Part shown: in pieces, positions 28,130-36,347 of the stretch
Layout: each line of letters opens with the position of its first letter
Position numbering within the stretch: the first letter of the stretch is position 1
NCBI RefSeq assembly: GCF_012933655.1
Contig: NZ_JABBJJ010000081.1
Coordinates: forward strand, 1 to 40,866
DNA: 40,866 nucleotides
Source of the DNA: Pyxidicoccus fallax
GTDB lineage: Bacteria > Myxococcota > Myxococcia > Myxococcales > Myxococcaceae
Direction of reading: 5' to 3'
The notes under the pieces: generated by a model
The model's database searches: none
What the model was told of the DNA's origin: nothing
What the model saw: only the letters and a program-made list of their open reading frames with translations
Program-made: the position numbers and the translations under genes

Positions 28130-29313
28130 ATGACTGACACCTCACCTGCGCCTTCGAGGATGGGCCGGTTCGTGGAGACCACCGCCGCCGGGGAGCGTGT
28201 GCGGTCGTTCGTCCCGCCGCCCTTGCCGCCAGCCCCGCCTATCGATGTCCTGGGATTGCTGAACCGGCTCAGCCTCGCCGAGCGGGCACTGGGCCGCCTC
28301 GATGGCACACGATGCTCCTGCCGCGTCAGGAGCTGTTCCTCTACATGTACGTGCGCAAGGAGGCAGTGCTCTCCTCGCAGATTGAGGGGACGCAGTCGAC
28401 GCTGTCCGACCTGCTCCGGTTCGAGACCGAGGCTCAGGAGGGTCAGCCCATTGACGATGTCCGTGAGGTCTCCAATTACGTCGACGCGATGATGTACGGG
28501 CTTGAGCGACTCAAGGAGTTTCCACTCTCGCTCCGGCTCATTCGCGAGATGCATGCACGGTTGCTACAGAGCGGACGCGGTGGCACGAAGGACCCGGGTG
28601 AGTTTCGTCGCTCGCAGAACTGGATCGGAGGGACTCGACCCGGAAATGCCCTGTACGTTCCGCCTCCAGTGACGGAACTCGACGACTGCCTCAGCGCCCT
28701 CGAGAACTTCATGCACGAGGAGCAGTCCCGGCTGCCGGCCCTCATCAAGGCGGGGCTCCTGCACGTGCAGTTCGAGAGCATCCACCCCTTCCTCGACGGC
28801 AATGGCCGCATCGGCCGCCTCCTGGTGACGCTCTATCTCTGTGTTCAGGGCGTGCTCCGCAAGCCGCTGCTCTATCTGAGCCTCTATCTGAAGACGCGCC
28901 GGGCCGATTACTACCGGCTACTCCAGGAGGTTCGCGAGCGGGGCGCATGGGAGGCCTGGCTCGAATTCTCCCTTGAGGGAGTCGAGGAGACGGCGAACCA
29001 GGCGTTCGAAGCGGCGACAAGAATCGTCGAACTCTTCAAGCGAGACCGGGAGCGCATCACGGCTGAGAGTGAGCGCGCCAACTCAGCGCTTCGTGTGCAC
29101 GAGTTGCTGCAGACGCAGCCGTACCTCACGTCGAACCAGCTCGTAGAACGGACCGGACTGACCGCCCCCACGGTGAACGCGGCGCTTGCGGACTTGGAGC
29201 GTCTGGGCATCGTGGAGGAGGTCACTGGACGTAAGCGAGGCCGTGTCTTCGCGTACCGTGGCTACCTCGCCATCTTGAACGAGGGGACGTCTCCGTTGCA
29301 GGAGACGCTGTAG
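28130..29313 (+). pseudogene. Fic/DOC family AMP-transferase with C-terminal winged HTH, frameshifted
   Basis: The N-terminus is read from ATG 28130 (GRFVETTAAGERVRSFVPPP ... ALGRLDG). After codon 28304-28306 one base is missing (or two extra), and the family sequence resumes in another frame at ATG 28312 (MLLPRQELFLYMYVRKEAVL). With the frame restored the protein would be about 394 residues, normal for the family. It has the class II inhibitory motif SSQIEG (Ser-xxx-Glu-Gly), the intact catalytic core HPFLDGNGRIGRLL, and a C-terminal winged HTH (LTSNQLVERTGLTAPTVNAAL). Intact Fic enzymes move AMP onto Ser/Thr/Tyr hydroxyls of target proteins. The 28312-29313 frame alone (333 residues) keeps both the inhibitory helix and the active site and might still be made. 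GC is visibly below that of neighbours. Confidence 0.8.
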
Positions 29314-29393
29314 GGCCGATGTCCTGGCCCGACAGGTATCCAAAGAGTCAGACCTGCGGAGCGCTCTCACTGAGCGACTCGCTCGCGCCCACC

Positions 29394-29570
29394 TGGACCT
29401 GTCGCGCCACGTCGCCCCCGCGGCCGCTGTCGGCTGACACGAAATGCATCGGGGCTGGCCCATCGGGGCCAGTCCCTGCATCCGTCCTGGAGCCTCGGGC
29501 TCCCCGTCCGTGATGGCGCGGGAACGGCCCGGCTCCGACGGGAGGCTCAGCTTCCCTGCTTCGGGCCCGA
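29394..29570. repeat. right direct repeat flanking the Fic block
   Basis: Diverged copy of the left repeat: 29394-29435 still encodes [17 protein letters not shown] like the kinase end, and 29547-29570 is the real end of the small minus-strand gene. About 110 bases, including a long hairpin, lie between the two parts, against 30 bases in the left copy. Confidence 0.75.
29444..29482. terminator. strong hairpin between fic and small gene
   Basis: GGGGCTGGCCC (29451-29461) pairs with GGGCCAGTCCC (29466-29476), 11 bp with one G-T, loop ATCG; outer ATGCA/TGCAT pairing extends it. It lies between convergent stops and can serve both strands. Rest of 29314-29546: only repeat sequence. Confidence 0.5.
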
Positions 29571-29738
29571 GTCGCGGTGGCCCGTCTGCGAGGGGCCGCT
29601 GTACGTGACGTTGCGCTCCTCGTCGGTGGCGCCCTTCTCGCTCTCGATTTCGGACTTGCCGTAGATGGCCTTGCGGGCCTCCTCCGTCATCTTGCCCTCC
29701 TCGTTCATGGGGGCGCCTTCCTTGTTCTTGCGCGGCAT
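29547..29738 (-). CDS. small hydrophilic protein, function unknown
   Basis: 63 residues, highly charged and without Cys or hydrophobic segments (MPRKNKEGAPMNEEGKM, GPSQTGHRDSGPKQGS). It resembles disordered stress-type proteins, but I do not recognise a family. A GGAGAAGG ribosome site precedes ATG 29738, and third-position GC is high. That its last eight codons are conserved synonymously in the left repeat at 27939-27962 supports real coding. Confidence 0.7.
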   Translation of the reverse strand: MPRKNKEGAPMNEEGKMTEEARKAIYGKSEIESEKGATDEERNVTYSGPSQTGHRDSGPKQGS

Positions 29739-29898
29739 GGCCTTCTCCGTTGCTGGAATGGTGTCGCGTTACCTCCCAAAGGTCGGAAGGCGGACGGGGC
29801 GCGGCAAGGCGGTGCCCGTCGTGCGCAGGACGGGCGCGGGAGCGAGCCACGCGGCGAGGGGAATGCGTGCAGCCGCGAGGCGCGGAGCCCGGAACGAT

Positions 29899-29925
29899 GC
29901 CTGCCCGCCCGGTGGCAGGGCAGGC
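29899..29925. promoter_or_regulatory. hairpin in divergent intergenic region
   Basis: GCCTGCCC (29899-29906) pairs with GGGCAGGC (29918-29925), 11-base loop. It lies in the 308-base gap (29739-30046) between two divergent small genes; I see no gene in this gap. Role unclear. Confidence 0.3.
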
Positions 29926-30046
29926 GTTCTTGAGGGGGGCGTGCAGGGAGGCAGGGCCACAGGCGGCGGGAAGACACACCTTTCGGACGTGAGTGAACGC
30001 GGCCGCCGTCGTGGGACGCGCGGCCCCCGAACCGTGAGGTCACCGT

Positions 30047-30256
30047 ATGGAGATTCTCGGATTCACCGTGGTGGGGGTCATCATCTTCTTCGCGCTCATC
30101 TTCGCGGTCATCATTGGAGGCGCCTTCGGCAACAAGCAGCTGAAGCACCTCCGGGAGCTGACCGAGCAGCAGCGGGCCGCCGGGCTGACGGGCGACTCCA
30201 CCATGAACGACCCCCACGCCATGGACTACGACGACAAGCGCCACGTGCCGGCGTAG
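30047..30256 (+). CDS. small single-pass membrane protein
   Basis: 69 residues: one N-terminal transmembrane helix (ILGFTVVGVIIFFALIFAV, residues 3-21) and a hydrophilic helical tail (KQLKHLRELTEQQRAAG). A GAGGTCA ribosome-site-like sequence precedes the ATG. No family recognised. It stands divergent from the 63-residue gene and convergent with the FRG gene, 18 bases between stops. Confidence 0.7.
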   Translation: MEILGFTVVGVIIFFALIFAVIIGGAFGNKQLKHLRELTEQQRAAGLTGDSTMNDPHAMDYDDKRHVPA

Positions 30257-30274
30257 TCCGCCGCGCCAGCGACT

Positions 30275-31063
30275 TCAGCGGGGCCGCGGGCTGTAGTAGC
30301 GACGCAGCCAGCGGCTCAGCCCGTCCAGGCCGGGGAAGAGCACGCGCTCGGTGACGTTGGCCTGGTCCAGCTTGTCGCGCACCTCCCACTTGAGGGAGGC
30401 GGGGACGATGAGCCGGCGCACGCCCTTCTCCTGGTCCTCGAGGAACTCGTCGAGGCGCAGCGCCGGCCCGTTCATCACCGAGAAGAGCGCGAACTGGTTG
30501 ATGATGCGCGCGTCCAGCGAGGGCGGCTCGAAGAAGAGCACGAAGGGGTGCTTCGCCAGCCGGTCGAAGGTGGACAGGTCCCCCGCCACCTGGGTGAGCA
30601 TCTCCGCCGTGAAGACGTCCGCGCCCTCCCGCTGGAGCTGGGTCTTCAGCGGCCGGGGCAGCAGGCGGTTCGTCACGCGGTAGTCCACGCACCACACCAC
30701 GCCGTCCTGGTTCGCGAGGTCCGTGTCCTCCGTCAGGAAGTGCAGCGCGACGTAGGGGCTGAACGTCCAGTCCAGCAGCCGCGTCGGCAGCCCGTGGTGC
30801 TGGGCCAGGGCCAGCCAGTCCCAGAGCGACTCCATGCGCGGCTGCGGCACGCCCGGCGCGTACTTGCGGAAGGCGCGCAGCAGGTCCCTCTCCTGCCGCA
30901 CGAACATGCCCTTGCGGTTGAGCGCGGTGGACAGGTCGTGCTCCACGTGCGGCATGCCCCGGAAGACGAAGCTGGGCCGGTGGCGGCCCAGCTTCTCGTT
31001 CCAGGAGTCCGCGAAGAGCGCTTCCTGCAGCTCCACCCACGTGTTCACCCGCTGCTCACGCAT
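30275..31063 (-). CDS. FRG domain-containing protein
   Basis: 262 residues. The FRG hallmark is present: FVFRGMPHVEHDLSTALNR near residue 32, followed by the conserved WDWLALAQHHGLPTRLLDWTFSPYVALHF near residue 81. FRG proteins are of unknown biochemical function and turn up in phage-defence islands and as isolated genes. Here it is the last gene of a minus-strand glycan operon, 42 bases past the glycoside hydrolase stop, with an AGAGG-type ribosome site. That context is unusual for the family. Cytoplasmic. Confidence 0.85.
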   Translation of the reverse strand: MREQRVNTWVELQEALFADSWNEKLGRHRPSFVFRGMPHVEHDLSTALNRKGMFVRQERDLLRAFRKYAPGVPQPRMESLWDWLALAQHHGLPTRLLDWTFSPYVALHFLTEDTDLANQDGVVWCVDYRVTNRLLPRPLKTQLQREGADVFTAEMLTQVAGDLSTFDRLAKHPFVLFFEPPSLDARIINQFALFSVMNGPALRLDEFLEDQEKGVRRLIVPASLKWEVRDKLDQANVTERVLFPGLDGLSRWLRRYYSPRPR

Positions 31064-31105
31064 GGTGGGTGCCTCTTACGGGAGGCGGCCCCGGAGCGCC
31101 AGGGT

Positions 31106-31990
31106 TCACGCATAGCGGCGGACCATGCGTGCGCAGAAGTCGGCGAATTCCTCCGCCTGCAGCGGCGGGCTGGTGTGGTGCGGCTTGTGGCCGCGGTGCT
31201 CCGGCGTGAAGCAGAAGGTCAGCGTCACGTCGAAGTCCTCCAGCGCCATCATCTGCCGGTCGAACCAGGCGTCCGCGTTGGGGCGGAAGCTGTCCGCCCA
31301 GCTCAGGCCGGTGCGCAGCTTCCTCACGCCCAGCTTCTTCAGCCAGGACACCGCGTCGTCCAGCCGGTGGTCCTCGAAGTGGAACCACTGGCAGATGCCC
31401 ATCTTCGGCGTGTAGTCCGCGAAGTGGCGCAGCGCCTTCTTCGGCGTGCCGTCCTCGCGAATCAGCCCCATGTAGAAGTGCCGGTAGTACGACGAGCCCT
31501 CCGCCTCGCGGTGCCGCGTCGTCGCCGGCCACGCCTTGGGCAAATCATAGAGGCTGTACCAGTGCACGCGCGGCGCCAGGTCCAGCAGCAGCTCCGCGCT
31601 GCGGCGCAGGCCGAACTCCTGCACCTCCTCGGCGCCGAAGGTGGAGACGCCCACCTCCGTAATCCACACCGGGTGCTTCACGATGGACTGGATTTCGCGG
31701 TAGCGCGTGGGCCACTCGTCAAGCTGCCAGTGGTTCCAGTCCAGCGGGAAGCCGTGGATGGCCACCACGTCCACGTGGTCCAGCACGCCCTGGCCTTCCA
31801 GGTTGCGGATGAAGCCCGCGTCGATGGGGGACATGCCGCCCAGCACCCGCGTCATGTCGGGCCGCTCCGCCTTCACCGCTTCCCCGGCGAGCTTCGCCAT
31901 GTTGGCGAACATCCGCCAGCCCTCGTCGACTTCGAAGTCCCAGTGGGACTTGTTGTTCGGCTCGTTCCAGAGCTTCACGGCTTCAATCAT
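31106..31990 (-). CDS. clan GH-A glycoside hydrolase, apparent circular permutant
   Basis: 294 residues. In usual clan A enzymes (GH5, GH39 like) the acid/base strand WNEPN comes about 130 residues in. Here the chain starts at it: MIEAVKLWNEPNNK (E10). The nucleophile strand follows (HPVWITEVGVSTFG, E112), then the strand-8 part and the usual family ending (MGLIREDGTPKKALRHF, about 174-190). After that comes the segment that normally forms strands 1-3 (GICQWFHFEDHRLDDAVSWL ... LGVRKLRTGLSW ... VTLTFCFTPEH), and the protein stops at FADFCARMVRRYA, exactly the helix that normally leads into WNEPN. Start is backed by AGGAG overlapping the upstream stop, so this is not a wrongly placed start. No signal peptide: a cytoplasmic enzyme acting on a nucleotide sugar or lipid-linked glycan is likely. 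Confidence 0.8.
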   Translation of the reverse strand: MIEAVKLWNEPNNKSHWDFEVDEGWRMFANMAKLAGEAVKAERPDMTRVLGGMSPIDAGFIRNLEGQGVLDHVDVVAIHGFPLDWNHWQLDEWPTRYREIQSIVKHPVWITEVGVSTFGAEEVQEFGLRRSAELLLDLAPRVHWYSLYDLPKAWPATTRHREAEGSSYYRHFYMGLIREDGTPKKALRHFADYTPKMGICQWFHFEDHRLDDAVSWLKKLGVRKLRTGLSWADSFRPNADAWFDRQMMALEDFDVTLTFCFTPEHRGHKPHHTSPPLQAEEFADFCARMVRRYA

Positions 31991-32002
31991 GGATGCGTAC
32001 TC

Positions 32003-32779
32003 CTAGGTGCGCGGATAGACGGCGCGGGGGTACTGGTACGAGAACTCGCGGCGGCGGCAGATGTAGAACTCGTGCGCGGGGTTCTGGACGATGTCGAAGC
32101 CGGCGGCGCGCAGCAGGGCCTCCACGCCGGCACGGTTGGGAACCCACCAGTTCGTCCAGTCGTGCGCGTAGCTGTCCTCGATGAAGTACGCGAGCGGGAA
32201 GGACAGGTCCTCGAAGATGGCGCGCTCCTCGAACGGATAGTCACGCTCCACCTTCGGCACGCTCTGGCTGCCGCGCTGCATGCTCTGGAAGACGAGCGTG
32301 TCCTTCACCACGTGCTCACGCAGCAAATCCAACGCGAGCAGCGGGTGGCGCAGGTGGTAGAGCACGCCCATGAAGAGGACGAGGTCGAACTTCTCGCGCA
32401 GGGCGCCGACGTCGTAGACGTCCAGCAGGCGGAACTCGATGTCCAGCCCGTTCACCTCCGCGGCGAAGCGGGCCTGGTTCAGGTAGCGCTCGTCGCTGTC
32501 GATGCCGACGACGCGCGCGGCCCCGCGCCGCTTCAGCTCCATGGCGTAGAAGCCGGCGTTGCAGCCGATGTCCAGCACCGTCCTGCCCGTGAGGTCCTGC
32601 GGAATGGCACCGGAGATGTAGCGCCAGTTCATGGCGGGGTAGTCGCCCAGGAAGTGGTTGGGCGCGGTGCGCACGCCCTTGAGGTCCAGGTTGTGGAACC
32701 AGTCGCCCAGGCTGCGAACGCGCTCCTCGATTTCCCGCGGCGTCATGGCCGCGGCGCTCTTCGACGGGTTGGGGCTCAT
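32003..32779 (-). CDS. SAM-dependent methyltransferase, CmoB-like
   Basis: 258 residues from ATG 32779. SAM-binding motif VLDIGCNAGFYAMEL with the acidic VVGIDSDERYL, preceded by APNHFLGDYPAMNWRYI as in CmoB/DUF1698-like methyltransferases. The reading from 33310 is too long; CAGGAG stands right before ATG 32779. The start overlaps the nucleotidyltransferase stop (ATGA). In this operon it may methylate a sugar or act on a nucleotide-sugar-linked product. Confidence 0.85.
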   Translation of the reverse strand: MSPNPSKSAAAMTPREIEERVRSLGDWFHNLDLKGVRTAPNHFLGDYPAMNWRYISGAIPQDLTGRTVLDIGCNAGFYAMELKRRGAARVVGIDSDERYLNQARFAAEVNGLDIEFRLLDVYDVGALREKFDLVLFMGVLYHLRHPLLALDLLREHVVKDTLVFQSMQRGSQSVPKVERDYPFEERAIFEDLSFPLAYFIEDSYAHDWTNWWVPNRAGVEALLRAAGFDIVQNPAHEFYICRRREFSYQYPRAVYPRT

Positions 32780-33582
32780 GCGGGCTCCTGCGCTTCGAGG
32801 GAGAAGTCGGGGGTGTCGGCCAGGTCGCTGCTGGCGCGCGGGGACGCGGGCTCGATGACGCCCAGCCGCTGCACGGCCTCGCGGTAGCCGTGCAGGGTCC
32901 CCACGTCCATGTACGCCTCGCCGGCTCGCACCGCGGTGGCTCGGCCGCCCCGCTCCATCCACGCATTGACGAGCGTGCCCAGGTACGGGTCCCTCGGCTC
33001 CCGGGTGAGCCACAGCGCGTGCAGTTCGCGCAGCACGGCGCCGGTGAGCTTGAAGGCGCCCCATATCCAGTGGGACGCGGCGCCCTGCTGCTTCACCTGG
33101 ATTTCGCGGACGGACACCACCTCGCCATCGCCGTCGGTGACGACGGCGTCGAAGAGCTCCGGCGTCTCCACCGGGAAGAGGAGGAAGGACAGCCCGCCGC
33201 CGGGCAAGCGCGCGAGGCCGTCCTCGGGGAACCAGACGGTGTCCGGCAGTCCGACGACGACCTCCTCGTCCGGAGGGATGAAGGGCAGGGCGCGGAAGAT
33301 GGAGTCGCACAGGCCGAGCGGCTCCTCCTGCACGGCGTAGCAGACTTGCGCGGGCCCCACGCGGCCCCGGTAGTACTCGATGATGTCGGACTTGCCCGGG
33401 GAGATGACGAAGCAGAGCTTGCGCGCGCCCGCGTGCAGCATGCGGTCCACGAGGTACTCACTCACCGCGCGGGGGCGCTCCGTCTTGCCGTCGTGACGCC
33501 CTCCGACGGGGAGCAGCTCCTTGGAGAAGGCGAGTGGCTGGATGCGGCTTCCGATTCCGGCGGCTGGAATGATTCCCCACAT
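32776..33582 (-). CDS. sugar nucleotidyltransferase (RmlA-like)
   Basis: 268 residues. N-terminal nucleotide signature PAAGIGSRIQPLAFSKELLP, sugar-binding-type EEPLGLCDSIFRAL and a metal-site Asp in VVVGLPDTVWF. Such enzymes join a sugar 1-phosphate to a nucleoside triphosphate, giving the activated donor. The gene overlaps the methyltransferase by 4 bases and starts 6 bases after the glycosyltransferase stop, whose TGAGG doubles as ribosome site. It probably makes the donor used by the glycosyltransferase. Confidence 0.88.
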   Translation of the reverse strand: MWGIIPAAGIGSRIQPLAFSKELLPVGGRHDGKTERPRAVSEYLVDRMLHAGARKLCFVISPGKSDIIEYYRGRVGPAQVCYAVQEEPLGLCDSIFRALPFIPPDEEVVVGLPDTVWFPEDGLARLPGGGLSFLLFPVETPELFDAVVTDGDGEVVSVREIQVKQQGAASHWIWGAFKLTGAVLRELHALWLTREPRDPYLGTLVNAWMERGGRATAVRAGEAYMDVGTLHGYREAVQRLGVIEPASPRASSDLADTPDFSLEAQEPA

Positions 33583-33588
33583 ATGGCC

Positions 33589-34680
33589 TCACGTCCTCAT
33601 GGCATCGGGTTCGACGCACGCGGGGTCGAGCAGCGCCACCAGCTCGCGGGCGCGGTGCTCGGAGGTGTGCTCGGCGAGGACGCGCTCCCGGGCGGCGCGG
33701 CCGATGCGGGAGAGTTCCTCGGGTGAGCGGGACAGGGCCTCCACCGTGTCCTCGGTGGTGCGGCACACGAGGATTTCCTCGCCGGGGCGGAAGAAGGTGT
33801 CGAGGCCCTCCCAGTCGTCACTGAGCACGGGCGTGCCGCAGGCGCCGGCCTCGAAGAGGCGGCCCGAGGGGCAGTAGCCCATGGCGGCCATGGGCGCGCG
33901 GGTGACGTTGAGGGTGAGCGCGGACGAGCAGTAGAAGGCCGGGTGCTCCGGCGGCGGCAGGTGCTGGACGAACCAGAGGTTCCGCGTCCACGCGAAGTCC
34001 GCGGGGTACTGCGCGCCGCCGATGACGAAGCGGCGGTGGGGCAGCTTGCGCGCGGGCTCCAGGAAGAAGCGCTCCAGCGCGGCCTGCCGGTTGGCGGCGT
34101 ACGTGCCCAGGTAGCTCAGGTCACCGCGGTAGGATTCCTTCGGAGGGGTGGCCCGGTACGCCGCGGGGTCCACGTGGCCGTAGAGCGGGGCCACGCGCCG
34201 CGCGCCCAGCTCCTGCCGGAGCGCGTGCAGCGCCATGCCGCCGGTGTAGCTGAGGACGAGGTCGAAGCCGCCCAGCCCCTCCGGCGGCAGGTACTCCACC
34301 GTCTCGCCCGCGCGCGTGCGCTCGACGGTGACGGGCGTGTCCAAATCGTAGAAGCACTTCACGGCCGCGCGCGAGTCCAGCACCAGCCGCGAGGCGGCGA
34401 CGCCGTCCGGGCAGTAGGACGTCACCATCGCCACGTCCGCGTCCGCGAGTTCCCGCCTCGCGCGCGGCAGCACGTCCTCCCAGCCGGGGTAGAGCACCAG
34501 CTCGCCGCCGGGCGGCAGCTCCTTGAGGTCGCGGTGCGGGGCGTAGAAGGGCAGGTCCCTCTCGAAGAAGACGACGCGGTGGCCCCAGGACGTCAGCGAC
34601 GCGATGAGGCCGCGCCACAGCGTGGCGTGGCCATTGCCCCAGGACGAGCTGACCGCGAGACCGAAGATGACGAGCTTCAT
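33589..34680 (-). CDS. CgeB-like glycosyltransferase
   Basis: 363 residues of a GT-B type enzyme like CgeB spore-coat proteins: N-terminal FGLAVSSSWGNGHATLWRGL, then the C-terminal donor half with SGRLFEAGACGTPVLSDDWEGLDTFF, where the Glu is usual for binding the donor nucleotide. CgeB-type enzymes glycosylate the spore surface in Bacillus, and myxobacteria also sporulate, so a coat role is attractive but unproven. ATG 34680 overlaps the HD gene stop (ATGA). Confidence 0.85.
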   Translation of the reverse strand: MKLVIFGLAVSSSWGNGHATLWRGLIASLTSWGHRVVFFERDLPFYAPHRDLKELPPGGELVLYPGWEDVLPRARRELADADVAMVTSYCPDGVAASRLVLDSRAAVKCFYDLDTPVTVERTRAGETVEYLPPEGLGGFDLVLSYTGGMALHALRQELGARRVAPLYGHVDPAAYRATPPKESYRGDLSYLGTYAANRQAALERFFLEPARKLPHRRFVIGGAQYPADFAWTRNLWFVQHLPPPEHPAFYCSSALTLNVTRAPMAAMGYCPSGRLFEAGACGTPVLSDDWEGLDTFFRPGEEILVCRTTEDTVEALSRSPEELSRIGRAARERVLAEHTSEHRARELVALLDPACVEPDAMRT

Positions 34681-35600
34681 GCCGTCTCCATCGGAAGACT
34701 GAGGGACGCGAGCTGCACCTCGAGCAGGCGTCTCACCGTGGGGGCCAGGCGCATCTGCCCCAGCCTGCGCAGCTGCTCGGGGCGAAGGCGCGCGAGCGTG
34801 TAGGCCACCTTGCGCCGGCTGTGCTCCGGGTCGAAGTAGCGGATGAAGCCGGAGGAGTTCAGCGAGAAGAAGGACAGCGCGTCCGCGTCGTTGAGCAGCG
34901 CGAGGTCCGGGTCTCCGCCGGGGCGCTCGTGCTTCGCCACCAGTTCCTTCACGCGGCGGCAGGTGGCGTCGTCCGCGCCCACCTCCTCCAGCACCTCGCG
35001 CGTCATCTCCGCGCCGCGCGCCGCGTGCGCGTCCTTGAAGGCCTGGTAGTCCTTCGCGTGGTGCTCCACGCGCTTGTCGGCTTCCGACAGCAGCCGCTCC
35101 ACGTCGTGGAAGAGGGCGGCGGCCTGCACCGCGAGGCTCGCGTCCGGGCGCAGCCGCAGCACCCACTGCCACGCGTCCAGCGCGTGCTGGTAGTCCGCGC
35201 GCACCAGCGGGCGGCTCAGGTCATGGAGCGCGCGGTGGCGCGCGAGCAGCCGGTCGAAGAGGGGACCGGCGGAGGCCGCGTTGCGGCGGCCCACGAGGCC
35301 CTGGTAGCGGGTGAGGACCTCCAGCGCGGCGATGACGAGCGCCTCGCGGTGCGCGCCCTCCAGGTGCAGCGAGAGCGGCTCGGTGCCCTCGGCCGCGCCG
35401 AAGACGCGCCCGTCCCAGTCGAAGGGGTCGAACGTCGCGGAGGCCCACTCGCCCACGTCCAGGCGCAGCACGCGGCTGCCATGACCGGCGGACAGCGGAC
35501 CCACCTCCACGGTGGGGAACTCCGCCTGCACCAGCGACCAGCCGTCTCCAACCGGGGGGCCCTCGTTGCCGTAGTCGGAGAGCAGGAGCTGGCGGAGCAT
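34677..35600 (-). CDS. HD-domain protein, DUF4202-like
   Basis: 307 residues. The HD metal signature is present: H139 (DYQHALDAW), H165-D166 (ALFHDVERL) and D240 (LNDADALSFF), plus HHAKDYQAFKDAHAARG as in DUF4202 proteins. HD proteins of this kind are metal-dependent phosphohydrolases. The N-terminal 100 residues form an extra unrecognised domain. It is the first gene of the six-gene operon running to 30275. ATG 35600 is favoured by AAGGA at good spacing over the longer frame. Confidence 0.75.
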   Translation of the reverse strand: MLRQLLLSDYGNEGPPVGDGWSLVQAEFPTVEVGPLSAGHGSRVLRLDVGEWASATFDPFDWDGRVFGAAEGTEPLSLHLEGAHREALVIAALEVLTRYQGLVGRRNAASAGPLFDRLLARHRALHDLSRPLVRADYQHALDAWQWVLRLRPDASLAVQAAALFHDVERLLSEADKRVEHHAKDYQAFKDAHAARGAEMTREVLEEVGADDATCRRVKELVAKHERPGGDPDLALLNDADALSFFSLNSSGFIRYFDPEHSRRKVAYTLARLRPEQLRRLGQMRLAPTVRRLLEVQLASLSLPMETA

Positions 35601-35781
35601 GGGCCCTTCCTTCGAGCGACACACGACGCCCGAGCAGGTTGCCCGGCAAGCTGTAGTCACACGTCCCCGCCGCCCACTACCTCCCAAGCCAATAGGGCCG
35701 TGGCCTACCTCACAGAGAGGATGGAGCGTGTGCGTCCGTCAACGCGCGGAGCGTCGCGGAGAGCATCCCTGGCACGGAAGC

Positions 35782-36195
35782 TCAGGCCACGCGGATGTCG
35801 GAGGACGGCGGAGTGTTGGTGGGCAGACGGCTGGGGTGGGTGAGCCGGCGCAAGAGGCGCGACAGCTCATCCGGAGCGAAGGGCTTGCGCAGCAGGCACA
35901 CCGCGCCCTCGAAGCTGGGCAGCTCCAGGTCCAGGCCGGTGGTGAGGACGACGGGCAGCTCCGCCAGCTCGCGCTGCGCGTGCAGCAGCCGGATGAGGTC
36001 GCGGCCCAGGATATCGGGCAGCACCCAATCCAGCACCAGCACGTCCACGCGCGGCTCGGTGAAGAAGGCCTTCAGCGCGGCGAAGCCATTGGTGCAGGGG
36101 ACGACGCGGTAGCCCTCCAGCTCGATAGCCTCGGCCAGCGTCTCGCACAGCAGGGCATCATCCTCGGCCAGGACGACGACGGGACGGTGAGGCAT
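35782..36195 (-). CDS. single-domain response regulator
   Basis: 137 residues, a lone receiver: acidic pair E11-D12 in LAEDDALL, phospho-accepting D56 in VLVLDWVLPD, and Lys in LLRKPFAPDEL. The C-terminal 20 residues are a Pro/Thr/Ser tail. No kinase gene adjoins it, so its partner is elsewhere, or the kinase of the 23-28 kb operon, which is speculation. No strong ribosome site. Confidence 0.85.
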   Translation of the reverse strand: MPHRPVVVLAEDDALLCETLAEAIELEGYRVVPCTNGFAALKAFFTEPRVDVLVLDWVLPDILGRDLIRLLHAQRELAELPVVLTTGLDLELPSFEGAVCLLRKPFAPDELSRLLRRLTHPSRLPTNTPPSSDIRVA

Positions 36196-36347
36196 ACGGA
36201 CGTGCTCGCTTCCCGGAAGAGAGGACGGGCGGGAGGAAGTTCCGGGGATTCAGGCTCCGCCGTGGGAAAGGAACCCCGGCTCTCTCGCCACCTCGTCCCG
36301 AGGCAGCGCGCGGCGCTTCGAGTCCGTTCCCACGGCGGCCGGGCAGG

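Noticed and set aside
30548..32887. Open frame of 779 codons on the plus strand
   Set aside because: Antisense to the FRG, glycosidase and methyltransferase genes, with the same shadow composition and no motif.
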